Assembly (NCBI GenBank): GCA_900318555.1
Contig: ONKX01000005.1
Span: forward strand, 32,759-96,758
DNA length: 64,000 nt
Reading direction: 5' to 3'
Source of the DNA: an uncultured Prevotellaceae bacterium
Lineage (GTDB): Bacteria > Bacteroidota > Bacteroidia > Bacteroidales > Bacteroidaceae
Shown here one piece after another: positions 41,308 to 50,833 of this stretch (position 1 is the first letter of the stretch; the number at the start of each line of letters is the position of its first letter). The position numbers and the translations under genes are program-made. The notes below the pieces were generated by a model, which ran no database searches, was not told the DNA's origin, and saw only the letters and a list, made by a program, of their open reading frames with translations.

Positions 41308-42711
41308 ATGAAAATAGAAGAACTATACCAGCTATACCAGCAACATCCGTGTATCACGACGGATTCGCGCAACTGTCCAGAGGGAAGCATCTTTCTGGCC
41401 TTAAAGGGTGAGTCGTTCAATGGCAACCAGTTTGCAGTGTCAGCCCTCGAAAAGGGCTGTAGCTACGCAATTATCGACGAGCCACAGGTTCTAGAAAATC
41501 TAGAACATCTAGATCATCTAGACAATCTAGAGCCTCTAGATGCTTTAAAGCAACGCCTCATCCTCGTTGGCGACTGTCTGCAGACCTATAAGGATCTGGC
41601 TCGCGAGCACCGTCGCCAGTTCGACATTCCTGTCATCGGCATTACTGGTACCAACGGCAAGACGACCACGAAGGAACTGATTCGTGCTGTGTTGGCTGAG
41701 TGTTATAACGTCATGGCGACGGAGGGTAACTTCAACAACGACGTTGGCGTTCCCAAGACGCTGTTCCGCCTCAACGACAGCCACGATATTGCCGTTGTAG
41801 AGATGGGTGCCTCGCATCCTGGCGACATCAAGACACTCGTAGAGACTGCTGAGCCCAACTGTGGCCTGATCACCAACGTAGGACGCGCCCATCTGCAAGG
41901 CTTTGGCTCGTTTGAGGGCGTCTGCAAGACGAAGGGCGAGCTCTACGATTTCCTGTTGGCACACGATGGTCCGCTCTTTGTCAATCGCGACAACGAGCAC
42001 CTGATGAAGATGGTAAGAGAGAGAGGTGAGAGGTTAGAGGTGAGAGGTGAGAGAATAGCTCAGCCCGACATCTATTATTATGGTCAGAGTGACGCTGAGG
42101 ATATCCTCATTCGTGGCGAGGTCATCTCGTGTGCACCCTTCCTCAAGTTCCGCTGGCGCGAGCAGGACGCTGATGCTGGTTACGTGGGCGAATGGTTTAC
42201 CGTCCAGACGCATCTCATTGGTGCCTACAATTTGGATAACATGCTGGCAGCCATCACGATAGGCTACGTCAACAACATCCCTTTCGAGCAGATTAATCAC
42301 GCTCTCGAGAGCTACGTGCCTACCAACAACCGCTCACAATTGACGGAAACGGAGAAGAATCACCTCATCGTTGACGCCTATAACGCCAACCCTACTTCGA
42401 TGAAGGCCGCACTAGACAACTTCCGACTGATGGAGGTATCGCCCAAGATGGCCATTCTGGGTATGATGGGCGAACTGGGCGACGTCTCGCAAGAGGAGCA
42501 CCAGAAGATTATCGCCCTGCTTGAAGAAGCCCATTTTGACGAGGTCTGGCTCGTGGGCGCCGAGTTCCAAAAGGCACAGAGCCGCTTCCGCACCTTCGCC
42601 AATGTCGACGAGGTGAAGCAGGCTATCGCCCAAGAGCAGCCCGTTGGCCGTTACATCCTCATCAAAGGTTCGAACAGCACTCATCTTTACGAGCTGCCTA
42701 CCCTCCTTTAA
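41308..42711 (+). CDS. murF: UDP-MurNAc-tripeptide - D-Ala-D-Ala ligase MurF
   Basis: 467 residues from the ATG at 41308 (a start 5 codons upstream would lie in the promoter). Three Mur ligase domains: N-terminal (TDSRNCPEGSIFLALKGESFNGNQFA), central ATPase (P-loop GITGTNGKTTTKELI, GNFNNDVGVPKTLFRL, VVEMGASHPGDI) and C-terminal (VDAYNANPTSMKAALDNF, LGMMGELGDVS). Two tandem-repeat insertions are in frame: residues 60-78 (9-bp TCTAGA array, before the P-loop) and about 236-249 (7-bp GTGAGAG array). Essential peptidoglycan precursor enzyme of the cytoplasm. Confidence 0.96.
   Translation: MKIEELYQLYQQHPCITTDSRNCPEGSIFLALKGESFNGNQFAVSALEKGCSYAIIDEPQVLENLEHLDHLDNLEPLDALKQRLILVGDCLQTYKDLAREHRRQFDIPVIGITGTNGKTTTKELIRAVLAECYNVMATEGNFNNDVGVPKTLFRLNDSHDIAVVEMGASHPGDIKTLVETAEPNCGLITNVGRAHLQGFGSFEGVCKTKGELYDFLLAHDGPLFVNRDNEHLMKMVRERGERLEVRGERIAQPDIYYYGQSDAEDILIRGEVISCAPFLKFRWREQDADAGYVGEWFTVQTHLIGAYNLDNMLAAITIGYVNNIPFEQINHALESYVPTNNRSQLTETEKNHLIVDAYNANPTSMKAALDNFRLMEVSPKMAILGMMGELGDVSQEEHQKIIALLEEAHFDEVWLVGAEFQKAQSRFRTFANVDEVKQAIAQEQPVGRYILIKGSNSTHLYELPTLL
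41487..41540 (+). repeat. In-frame 9-bp TCTAGA repeat, 6 units, in murF
   Basis: Units GGTTCTAGA, AAATCTAGA, ACATCTAGA, TCATCTAGA, CAATCTAGA, GCCTCTAGA, coding for L-E/L-D tripeptides between YAIIDEPQ and RLILVGDC of the N-terminal domain. Confidence 0.93.
42013..42053 (+). repeat. In-frame 7-bp GTGAGAG repeat in murF
   Basis: About six units (GTAAGAG, AGAGAG, GTGAGAG, GTTAGAG, GTGAGAG, GTGAGAG; one is 6 bp) coding for RERGERLEVRGER between LMKM and the IYYYGQ strand. Confidence 0.85.
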
Positions 42712-42718
42712 AAGTCGG

Positions 42719-42804
42719 TTGCGACCGGCCGCTCGCAATACTACGGCCTCCCGCCCGCATCAATTCGGGCGGGAGGCCGAATTAATTCGGGCTGCAGCCC
42801 GAAT
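42719..42804. repeat. Three consecutive palindromes after murF
   Basis: TTGCGA/TCGCAA (42719-42738), a 13-bp stem GGCCTCCCGCCCG / CGGGCGGGAGGCC with 8-nt loop (42745-42778), and the perfect 20-bp palindrome 42785-42804 (ATTCGGGCTG/CAGCCCGAAT). No U-run follows, so they do not look like terminators. Confidence 0.88.
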
Positions 42805-42814
42805 CCGTTTACCT

Positions 42815-42880
42815 CGGCACTCCGTCCCTGTTACATCGGCACTAAATCCCTGTTTGCACGGCACTTTCCCCCTTTCTACT
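42815..42880. repeat. 22-bp tandem repeat, 2.5 copies, between murF and recO
   Basis: CGGCACT-nnn-TCCCTGTT units start at 42815, 42837 and 42859. With the three palindromes next to it, this fills the 222-bp gap between the convergent murF and recO genes; no ORF seen. Confidence 0.85.
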
Positions 42881-42933
42881 ACTAAGTGTAAATGTAGCAG
42901 GGCTTCTTTCCCCGATTTCTCCCTTTAATTGTT

Positions 42934-43662
42934 TCATTCCGCCCATAGTTCCTGAAGAACGCTGAGGCTCTTGAGTTCAGGGAATTGGGGAATGTGGAGA
43001 CTGTAGTAGCGAAGCAGGACGTCAACAATGCGGTTACGATCCGTGCGGTTTAAGCGGTAGAGGTGCATCGTGGGGAAGTCCATTCGCATGAGGGTATGGA
43101 TGCGGCGCGCGTCGTCTGGTTGCAGGAAATCGCGGTGGGTAGGAATCAACAAAGAGAACGTTGCAGCACGCAGGTCGAACACACAACCTTCTACGAAGTC
43201 GTCGAGATTAGGATAAAAACCCAGGAAACGGCTCATGCGCATAAGAAAAGTAAGGTGGAAGTTGGCGAAATTCTTCTCTGCAATATCGAGCCATTGCATG
43301 GAATCGCAGATATAGGCGAAGAGGTGTTCGTTTTTCTGTTCTGAGCGCAGGGCGTGATAAAGGAACTCTGCAACGAACAGCGACAAAGCCAGCTTCTCTG
43401 GTGAAAAAGGAATAGTGGCATAGGCCGACAACAATCGGGCATCCTTCATCTTCTGCAGTTGCAGGCGCTGGCGCAGGTCTATCTCCACTTCGAGCAGCGT
43501 CATAGGTTGGAAGTATTGCTTCTTCAGTCGCGACCTGGGTGTCTTCGGAAGTGGCACGATACACGACAAACGACCCGCCTCTCTCGTAAACAAATCGACG
43601 ATGAGACGCGTCTCTCCATACTTCAAAGAATGGAGCACAATGGCTTCCGTTTTCACTAACAT
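42934..43662 (-). CDS. recO: DNA repair protein RecO
   Basis: 242 residues from the ATG at 43662 (six upstream codons in frame are unlikely). N-terminal OB fold (LVKTEAIVLHSLKYGETRLIVDLFTREAGRLSCIVPLP) and helical C-terminal part (FVAEFLYHALRSEQKNEHLFAYI, LTFLMRMSRFLGFYPNL). Mediates RecA loading and strand annealing in the RecFOR pathway. The zinc cysteines of some RecO proteins are not evident, as is usual in Bacteroidetes. Confidence 0.92.
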   Translation of the reverse strand: MLVKTEAIVLHSLKYGETRLIVDLFTREAGRLSCIVPLPKTPRSRLKKQYFQPMTLLEVEIDLRQRLQLQKMKDARLLSAYATIPFSPEKLALSLFVAEFLYHALRSEQKNEHLFAYICDSMQWLDIAEKNFANFHLTFLMRMSRFLGFYPNLDDFVEGCVFDLRAATFSLLIPTHRDFLQPDDARRIHTLMRMDFPTMHLYRLNRTDRNRIVDVLLRYYSLHIPQFPELKSLSVLQELWAE

Positions 43663-43714
43663 CGCCCCAAAATTACACAAAAATACGCAAATAACGCATT
43701 TTTTTCTAAGAAAA

Positions 43715-43746
43715 TTTGTTCATTCAAGAAAAAAGCAGTACCTTTG
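43715..43746 (+). promoter_or_regulatory. Promoter of tRNA-Glu
   Basis: TTTG (43715-43718), exactly 20 nt, TACCTTTG (43739-43746): the best consensus match in the window, 42 nt upstream of the tRNA. Confidence 0.85.
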
Positions 43747-43788
43747 CACCCACTTTTGCGCAATTGGGTAACTTTTTGCGTACGGAGG

Positions 43789-43860
43789 GGTCCCTTCGTC
43801 TATCGGTTAGGACGAGAGATTTTCATTCTCTAAAGAGGAGTTCGACTCTCCTAGGGACTA
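43789..43860 (+). tRNA. tRNA-Glu (anticodon UUC)
   Basis: 72 nt: acceptor GGTCCCT ... AGGGACT, D-arm with CTATCGGTTAGGAC, anticodon arm AGAGA-TTTTCAT-TCTCT (anticodon TTC), T-arm GAGGAGTTCGACTCTCC, discriminator A; CCA not encoded. Confidence 0.97.
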
Positions 43861-44076
43861 CAAATTAAGCCACGGGCTTGAACTCGTTCACGCTCGGCCA
43901 TTCAAGCAAGCTTGATGGCACTCGCTTAATCACGATTTTAAATCTGTCATCTGCACAGCCAAGTGCTACTCGTGAGGGGAATGGTGGCAGAGGGTGTAAA
44001 AACCCGCCCAGGGCAGCCCGCAAGAGGCGCAAGACCCACAAGCTTTAAGTTAAACATTTAAAAAACAAAAATTAAA
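43861..44076 (+). ncRNA. Structured spacer/leader RNA between tRNA-Glu and rpsT (candidate)
   Basis: A 216-nt stretch without an ORF. It has nested complementary segments: ATTAAGC (43864-43870) with GCTTAAT (43924-43930) enclosing GCTTGAA (43876-43882) with TTCAAGC (43901-43907). A GC-rich, purine-rich block follows (about 43970-44045, with GGGT/ACCC). No terminator is seen after the tRNA, so the tRNA promoter may also drive rpsT. A ribosomal-protein S20 autoregulatory leader is possible; I do not recognise a known RNA family. Confidence 0.4.
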
Positions 44077-44331
44077 ATGGCAAATCACAAATCATCCCTG
44101 AAGAGAATTCGTCAGGACAAGAAGAAGGCAGAGCACAATCACTACTATGCCAAGACTATGCGTAACGCTGTTCGCAAGCTGCGCGCTATGACCAACAAGG
44201 AAGAGGCAGCCGCCCTGTACCCCAAAGTACAGAAGATGCTGGATAAGCTGGCTAAGACCAACATCATCCACAAGAACAAGGCCGCTAACCTGAAGTCAAG
44301 TCTTGCTCTGCACATCAGCAAGCTGGGATAA
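44077..44331 (+). CDS. rpsT: 30S ribosomal protein S20
   Basis: 84 residues, the normal S20 length, Lys/Ala-rich helical: [63 protein letters not shown]. Binds 16S rRNA early in 30S assembly. Follows tRNA-Glu after an untranslated 216-nt region; own terminator downstream. Confidence 0.97.
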   Translation: MANHKSSLKRIRQDKKKAEHNHYYAKTMRNAVRKLRAMTNKEEAAALYPKVQKMLDKLAKTNIIHKNKAANLKSSLALHISKLG

Positions 44332-44352
44332 AGGAAAATAACCCAAGCATAG

Positions 44353-44395
44353 AGGCCGCACTTCGCAAAAAGAAGCGCGGTCTTTTATTTTTTAT
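44353..44395 (+). terminator. Intrinsic terminator after rpsT
   Basis: Stem AGGCCGCACTTC / GAAGCGCGGTCT with one mismatch and a short GCAAAAA loop, followed by TTTTATTTTTT. Confidence 0.88.
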
Positions 44396-44438
44396 AAAAA
44401 ATAAACACTTTTCTTTCGTTTAAGTCCCAGAAATTTAG

Positions 44439-44446
44439 TACCTTTG
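44439..44446 (+). promoter_or_regulatory. -7 box TACCTTTG of gyrB
   Basis: TACCTTTG 34 nt before the ATG at 44481, directly after the rpsT terminator. Confidence 0.7.
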
Positions 44447-44465
44447 CAACCTAAATAATCAATAA

Positions 44466-46457
<1,992 letters not shown>

Positions 46458-46466
46458 AGTGGTTTC

Positions 46467-48182
46467 ATGAAGTCCTTCATGAGGCCCATCGTGGAGCAGT
46501 GGCCACTGATGCTGGCCTATATCGTGTTAATCGGATGGAGTTCTGTGACGAAGAACCCCATCCCACGATGGATGCTGATCTTCCTTCACGCCTATATGCT
46601 GGCAGCTGTCGTCACCTTTAGCAAAAGCAAGGTGGTCAAGGCGCTGGCATATATTGTTATCTACGTGCTATTCACCACGGAGATTACCCTTGAATGGATC
46701 TTCGGCATGAATATCTCTCCTAACGTCATCATGCTGTTCGTAGAGACCAACGCCCGCGAGAGCAAGGAGTTTCTGGAATCCATGCTCGACAAGCCTCAGC
46801 TTTGGCAAGTGCCGCTATGCGTCGCAGGCATGATTGTCCTGAACATCATCGTTGAGAAGAATCGCCTGAGGGTCAATCAATGGTGTAAGGGACCTAAAAC
46901 CACGAAAGTCCTCAGAGGAATAGCAATCATCCTGTTGGTCGGAGGCGTCATCTTCAGCTACAATTACGTCAAACTGTTCTTGAGCGACGAGATGAACGAA
47001 GTCGATGAATGGCGCAGTCACATGCGAAATCCCGATGACCTCGTCACCAAGGTGGTGGTATCTTTCTATGATATGAGCATTGCCGAGAAGGAGATGTCGA
47101 GGGTCATCACATTGGCAGAACAGGTGGAAGCCCTGCCACAAAGTGCAAGCAACGACTCGCTGAACGTGATTGTCGTCATCGGCGAATCCTATATCCGCGA
47201 ACATGCTGCCCTCTACGGCTATCCTCTACAGACAACGCCCTTCCTCTCGAACGAGCAAAAGGAAGGACGACTGTTCGTCTTCACAGATATGGTAAGTCCC
47301 TACAACCAGACCACGCGCGTCATTCGCAATCTGCTTAGCTGCAACAGTCTCGGACATCATGAGGATTGGTCATCGGCCCCACCTTTCACAGCAATCTACA
47401 AGAAGAACGGCTATCACGTAACCATGTACGACAACCAGAAGAATTTCGACATGGGCTTCGTCTTTGCCTACTCTCTCAACACCTATCTCTATCATCCGCA
47501 AATCATGAAGGCCTGCTATCACGAAACCAACGACAGTACCTTCGAATTCGATGGACAGATGGTGGATGATTACCAGAAACGACAGACGCCCAGTGCCAAA
47601 CGTCTGGTGCTTTTCCATCTACTGGGACAGCATGTAGGCTTTGAATACCGTTATCCGAAAAACTTCGCCTATTTCAATGAGGACAGCCTCAGTTTCCGCA
47701 AGGAACCTTGGTTGACAAAAGACATGCGTGAAGATATTGTCCACTACGACAATGCCACACGCTATAACGACCATGTACTTCAGCAGATCATCGGCCTCTA
47801 CGACCAGCAGAACACCATTGTCGTCTATCTGTCAGATCACGGTGAAGAGGTCTACGACTACCGCGAAAACAGTGGACGCGACGACTGGGGAATGGGCAGC
47901 GATCCGCGTCAAGTGCTCCGTTGGCAGTATATGGTTCCCTTCGTAGTGTGGTGCTCCGACAAATATGCAGCAACACATCCTGACATCATCAAACAACTGC
48001 AAAACGCCACGTCGCGTCCTGCAATGCTCGACAACGTCTGTCAGCTGCTGTTCCACCTGTCAGACCTAAAAACGCCCTATTACAATAAGACGCGCGACGT
48101 GCTTTCTTCTGACTACGTTTGTCCGAAGAGAATATTGAATGAAAGCATCGATTGCGACAGTCTGATAAAGTCAACGGAATAG
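46467..48182 (+). CDS. Phosphoethanolamine-transferase-like sulfatase-family membrane protein
   Basis: 571 residues. Five N-terminal transmembrane segments (residues 10-175) precede a periplasmic alkaline-phosphatase-fold domain: VIVVIGESYIREHAALYGY, nucleophile Thr in SPYNQTTRVIRNLLSC, HLLGQHVGFEYRYP, and VVYLSDHGEEVYDYRENSGRDDWG. This is the EptA/Mcr-like family that adds phosphoethanolamine to lipid A or glycans; the precise acceptor is not evident. It starts 10 nt after gyrB, probably co-transcribed with it. Confidence 0.92.
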   Translation: MKSFMRPIVEQWPLMLAYIVLIGWSSVTKNPIPRWMLIFLHAYMLAAVVTFSKSKVVKALAYIVIYVLFTTEITLEWIFGMNISPNVIMLFVETNARESKEFLESMLDKPQLWQVPLCVAGMIVLNIIVEKNRLRVNQWCKGPKTTKVLRGIAIILLVGGVIFSYNYVKLFLSDEMNEVDEWRSHMRNPDDLVTKVVVSFYDMSIAEKEMSRVITLAEQVEALPQSASNDSLNVIVVIGESYIREHAALYGYPLQTTPFLSNEQKEGRLFVFTDMVSPYNQTTRVIRNLLSCNSLGHHEDWSSAPPFTAIYKKNGYHVTMYDNQKNFDMGFVFAYSLNTYLYHPQIMKACYHETNDSTFEFDGQMVDDYQKRQTPSAKRLVLFHLLGQHVGFEYRYPKNFAYFNEDSLSFRKEPWLTKDMREDIVHYDNATRYNDHVLQQIIGLYDQQNTIVVYLSDHGEEVYDYRENSGRDDWGMGSDPRQVLRWQYMVPFVVWCSDKYAATHPDIIKQLQNATSRPAMLDNVCQLLFHLSDLKTPYYNKTRDVLSSDYVCPKRILNESIDCDSLIKSTE

Positions 48183-48204
48183 AAACCGCTTAATCAGTAA
48201 TCCC

Positions 48205-49065
48205 TTATTTTATATAACGGTAGTTACGCTGGGGAAACAGTTTGTCTATCAGTTTGTGCAGCTTTTCCGCCGTACTCGACTTATGGATATAAATAGGTGT
48301 ATTCCTCAACAACTCATCAGTAATCGTATCCAGTTCCTCCTGCAGGGAGCTTTGTTTCATATACGAGCGCAGCAGCATATCCCTGGAAAGCGATTCCCAC
48401 TCTGGCTTATTACCCCAGAAATGACCTATACAGTCATCCGCTGCCATCAACTGGGTCTGTTCATGCATGCAGACTGACTGTGCATATTGCTCCAGAATAA
48501 AGCAGTTACCACCATCGTCAAGCATTCCGTCACAGATGGCCAGAGAGGTCGAAATCACTTTGTCCAGTCTGTCTTTGGGAACAGCTACTACACCAGCATT
48601 CCACATATCATGTTGCTCTCCTATGGTAATACCTGCGTAGGTATGTCCTTTCACCGTATTCCATAACCTCAACGAACCGCTTTTCATCTTGCTCGGATGA
48701 CCCTCCCGACAATGCATCATACCATTGCCATTATCGAGCCGTTGTTTCAACACGTCAAGGTCGCCATAAAGGAACGTATCACTATCCAGATACAGAATAT
48801 GCTGATGAGGATATCTCTGAGCCAACAGTTCCATAGCCTTGATCTTGACACGGAAGAAAAAGTGGTGCGGTCCCTTCCAATCCTCAATCTCCTTATCGGT
48901 AATATCAAGCGTTGTGACACAAGCGTGACGATAATATTCCGGACGAGTGGTTACCACGAATAACTGATCGTCTTCTTTCATCTGTTTCTGAATACTTCTG
49001 ATGGACAGATAGGCCTGCAGATGATAGTCAAGCTTGTCGCCGAACACAATATATAGGATATTCAT
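48205..49065 (-). CDS. Glycosyltransferase (GT-A, GT8/GT24-like)
   Basis: 286 residues. GT-A features: N-terminal ILYIVFGDKLDYHLQAYLSIRSIQKQ, a DxD motif in HILYLDSDTFLYGDLD, and a WNAGVVAVPKDR acceptor segment. The donor and acceptor cannot be assigned. Last gene of a minus-strand LPS-type cluster, 4 nt after the fucosyltransferase. Confidence 0.82.
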   Translation of the reverse strand: MNILYIVFGDKLDYHLQAYLSIRSIQKQMKEDDQLFVVTTRPEYYRHACVTTLDITDKEIEDWKGPHHFFFRVKIKAMELLAQRYPHQHILYLDSDTFLYGDLDVLKQRLDNGNGMMHCREGHPSKMKSGSLRLWNTVKGHTYAGITIGEQHDMWNAGVVAVPKDRLDKVISTSLAICDGMLDDGGNCFILEQYAQSVCMHEQTQLMAADDCIGHFWGNKPEWESLSRDMLLRSYMKQSSLQEELDTITDELLRNTPIYIHKSSTAEKLHKLIDKLFPQRNYRYIK

Positions 49066-49069
49066 AGCT

Positions 49070-49873
49070 TTAATAGATATGTTGGAATAAATAATCGAAT
49101 GTCTTGAAACGCTCCTCCGTCATTGGCAAGGCTGGGTCTTCAATCCAGTAAAGGGGCAGATTACGATACATCGACGCCACAAGTGTAAAGGTACTCGGAG
49201 CGCCAATCAGGTAATGGCAATGCGACAAGAGACACATGTCCTCACCAGGATTACCATCAGGAAACACCACCTCACAACCATCCAGTTGCTGACGGTAATA
49301 GTCGCGATTCAGATTGGGATCATTACCACATACATATACCATTATCTCTTTGTCAGGATGTAGCTGGACAAAACTGCGAATCACACTTACATATTGCTCG
49401 TCGCTATAGAGAAAGCGCCCTCCATGAAAACTGGCATAGTCGCCACGCCGGATATGGACACCCAGTCGCAGACCATCATGCAGCAAGCTACTCGTATGTT
49501 GCTCTACGGCTTTGTCGAAAGCAAACAACTGGACGATTTCCTTTTTGTATTTCAAAAACAAATCATACCAGCGTGCCTCCCACCCCGTAACGACCAACAA
49601 ACGGCGTTTCAGCATCTGTTGCTCATAATCGCTGTAGTCTGCGTCTTTATCGTCGAAATGGAGCGTAGGAATCAGCCCCCATTTAGCTGCATACTTCGCA
49701 AATACATAAGAAAGAAAGTTGTGATAGCGCGTGTGGCAAATATGGAAATACTGGTACTTATAGGCAAAGCGCATCGACATGGTCTTGCGGCCATGTTCGC
49801 GTCCCCAGGCATAGAAATGGCCATACTGCAGCATGTTGTTAGCCATGCGACCTTTGTCGTGAACAAATATCAT
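49070..49873 (-). CDS. Alpha-1,2-fucosyltransferase-like protein (GT11)
   Basis: 267 residues. GT11 features: an N-terminal MANNMLQYGHFYAWGREHGR segment, the GDP-fucose-binding motif HIRRGDYASFHGGRFLYSDEQYV, VYVCGNDPNLN, and DMCLLSHCHYLIGAPSTFTLVASMY. Probably decorates LPS or capsule with fucose, inferred from family and neighbours. Its start overlaps the acyltransferase stop by 4 nt. Confidence 0.88.
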   Translation of the reverse strand: MIFVHDKGRMANNMLQYGHFYAWGREHGRKTMSMRFAYKYQYFHICHTRYHNFLSYVFAKYAAKWGLIPTLHFDDKDADYSDYEQQMLKRRLLVVTGWEARWYDLFLKYKKEIVQLFAFDKAVEQHTSSLLHDGLRLGVHIRRGDYASFHGGRFLYSDEQYVSVIRSFVQLHPDKEIMVYVCGNDPNLNRDYYRQQLDGCEVVFPDGNPGEDMCLLSHCHYLIGAPSTFTLVASMYRNLPLYWIEDPALPMTEERFKTFDYLFQHIY

Positions 49874-50832
49874 AGCAGTCCCTTTCTTTTCTTGATGGTT
49901 TCAAGATCTTCCAAACTCACCCGTCCCGTTTCCTCGTCATAACGGATATTAAACTCCTCACGCGTACGTTTCCAGCGATTATGCGTCCACAAATAACATT
50001 GTGGGGCCTGGACGATACTGGCTTCCAGATGTTTGAAATAGGCGTCCGTCAGTTCAAAATCCTTCGTATTCTTCGGATTCTGTTCTATTAATTTGAATTC
50101 TCCCTCGTAGTAACCGCGACGAACACGGCGAACATCCAAATAGAAAACAGCCTGACCAGTACCACGAATCAAACGTTCCGTCCCTGTCAGCACGGGGGTA
50201 TCGTGATGCAGGAAATCCACCCAGTGGTGGATATTGTTCCAGAAAGGCACCTGATCAGAAATATATCCTATCACTACCGGATGCCCTTGTTGCCGGAATG
50301 TGGCAAGCCTGCGCAGGACCTCCGACATCGGTATGGAAATGGCACCCAAGCGTCCACGCAACTTCAGGAAGAGACGGTCAGCCCAAGGATTCTCCAACAC
50401 ATGATACACCTGGCAGCATTTTGCTTTGGGCGTGAACCAGAGTGGCAGGGAAGTAATCCATTCCCAATTGCAGTAATGCCCCAGATAAAGTGCACACGAC
50501 TGTCCTGTTTCCACTATCTCGTTCACCTTTTCGGCCCCCTTAAAGACCATATGCCGCTTGAGGTTCTCCGCACTGATGGAAAGCAGTTTCACCGTTTCTA
50601 CGAAATAGTCGCAGAGCCAGTGGTAAAACGCTTTCTCTATCGTCAACAGTTCTTTTGCCGATTTCTCAGGGAAACTGTCTGCCAGATTCTTGCGCACCAG
50701 TTTCTTCCTGTAACCAACCAAATAATATACTATAAGAAAAACGCCGTCGGAAATGACGTAATGTATCCTCAGCGGCAGCAATGAAAACAGCCATAGGACA
50801 CCGTAAACAAGATAATAGACCAGCTTTCCCAT
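49870..50832 (-). CDS. LpxL/HtrB-family lipid A acyltransferase-like protein
   Basis: 320 residues from the ATG at 50832, one base after the upstream stop; the longer frame overlaps the GT2 gene. N-terminal hydrophobic anchor (LVYYLVYGVLWLFSLLPLRIHYV), then RKNLADSFPEKS, the catalytic HxxxxE in YLGHYCNWEWIT, and IGYISDQVPFWN. Secondary acyltransferase of lipid A or an equivalent lysolipid acyltransferase of the same fold. Confidence 0.9.
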   Translation of the reverse strand: MGKLVYYLVYGVLWLFSLLPLRIHYVISDGVFLIVYYLVGYRKKLVRKNLADSFPEKSAKELLTIEKAFYHWLCDYFVETVKLLSISAENLKRHMVFKGAEKVNEIVETGQSCALYLGHYCNWEWITSLPLWFTPKAKCCQVYHVLENPWADRLFLKLRGRLGAISIPMSEVLRRLATFRQQGHPVVIGYISDQVPFWNNIHHWVDFLHHDTPVLTGTERLIRGTGQAVFYLDVRRVRRGYYEGEFKLIEQNPKNTKDFELTDAYFKHLEASIVQAPQCYLWTHNRWKRTREEFNIRYDEETGRVSLEDLETIKKRKGLL

Positions 50833-50833
50833 C

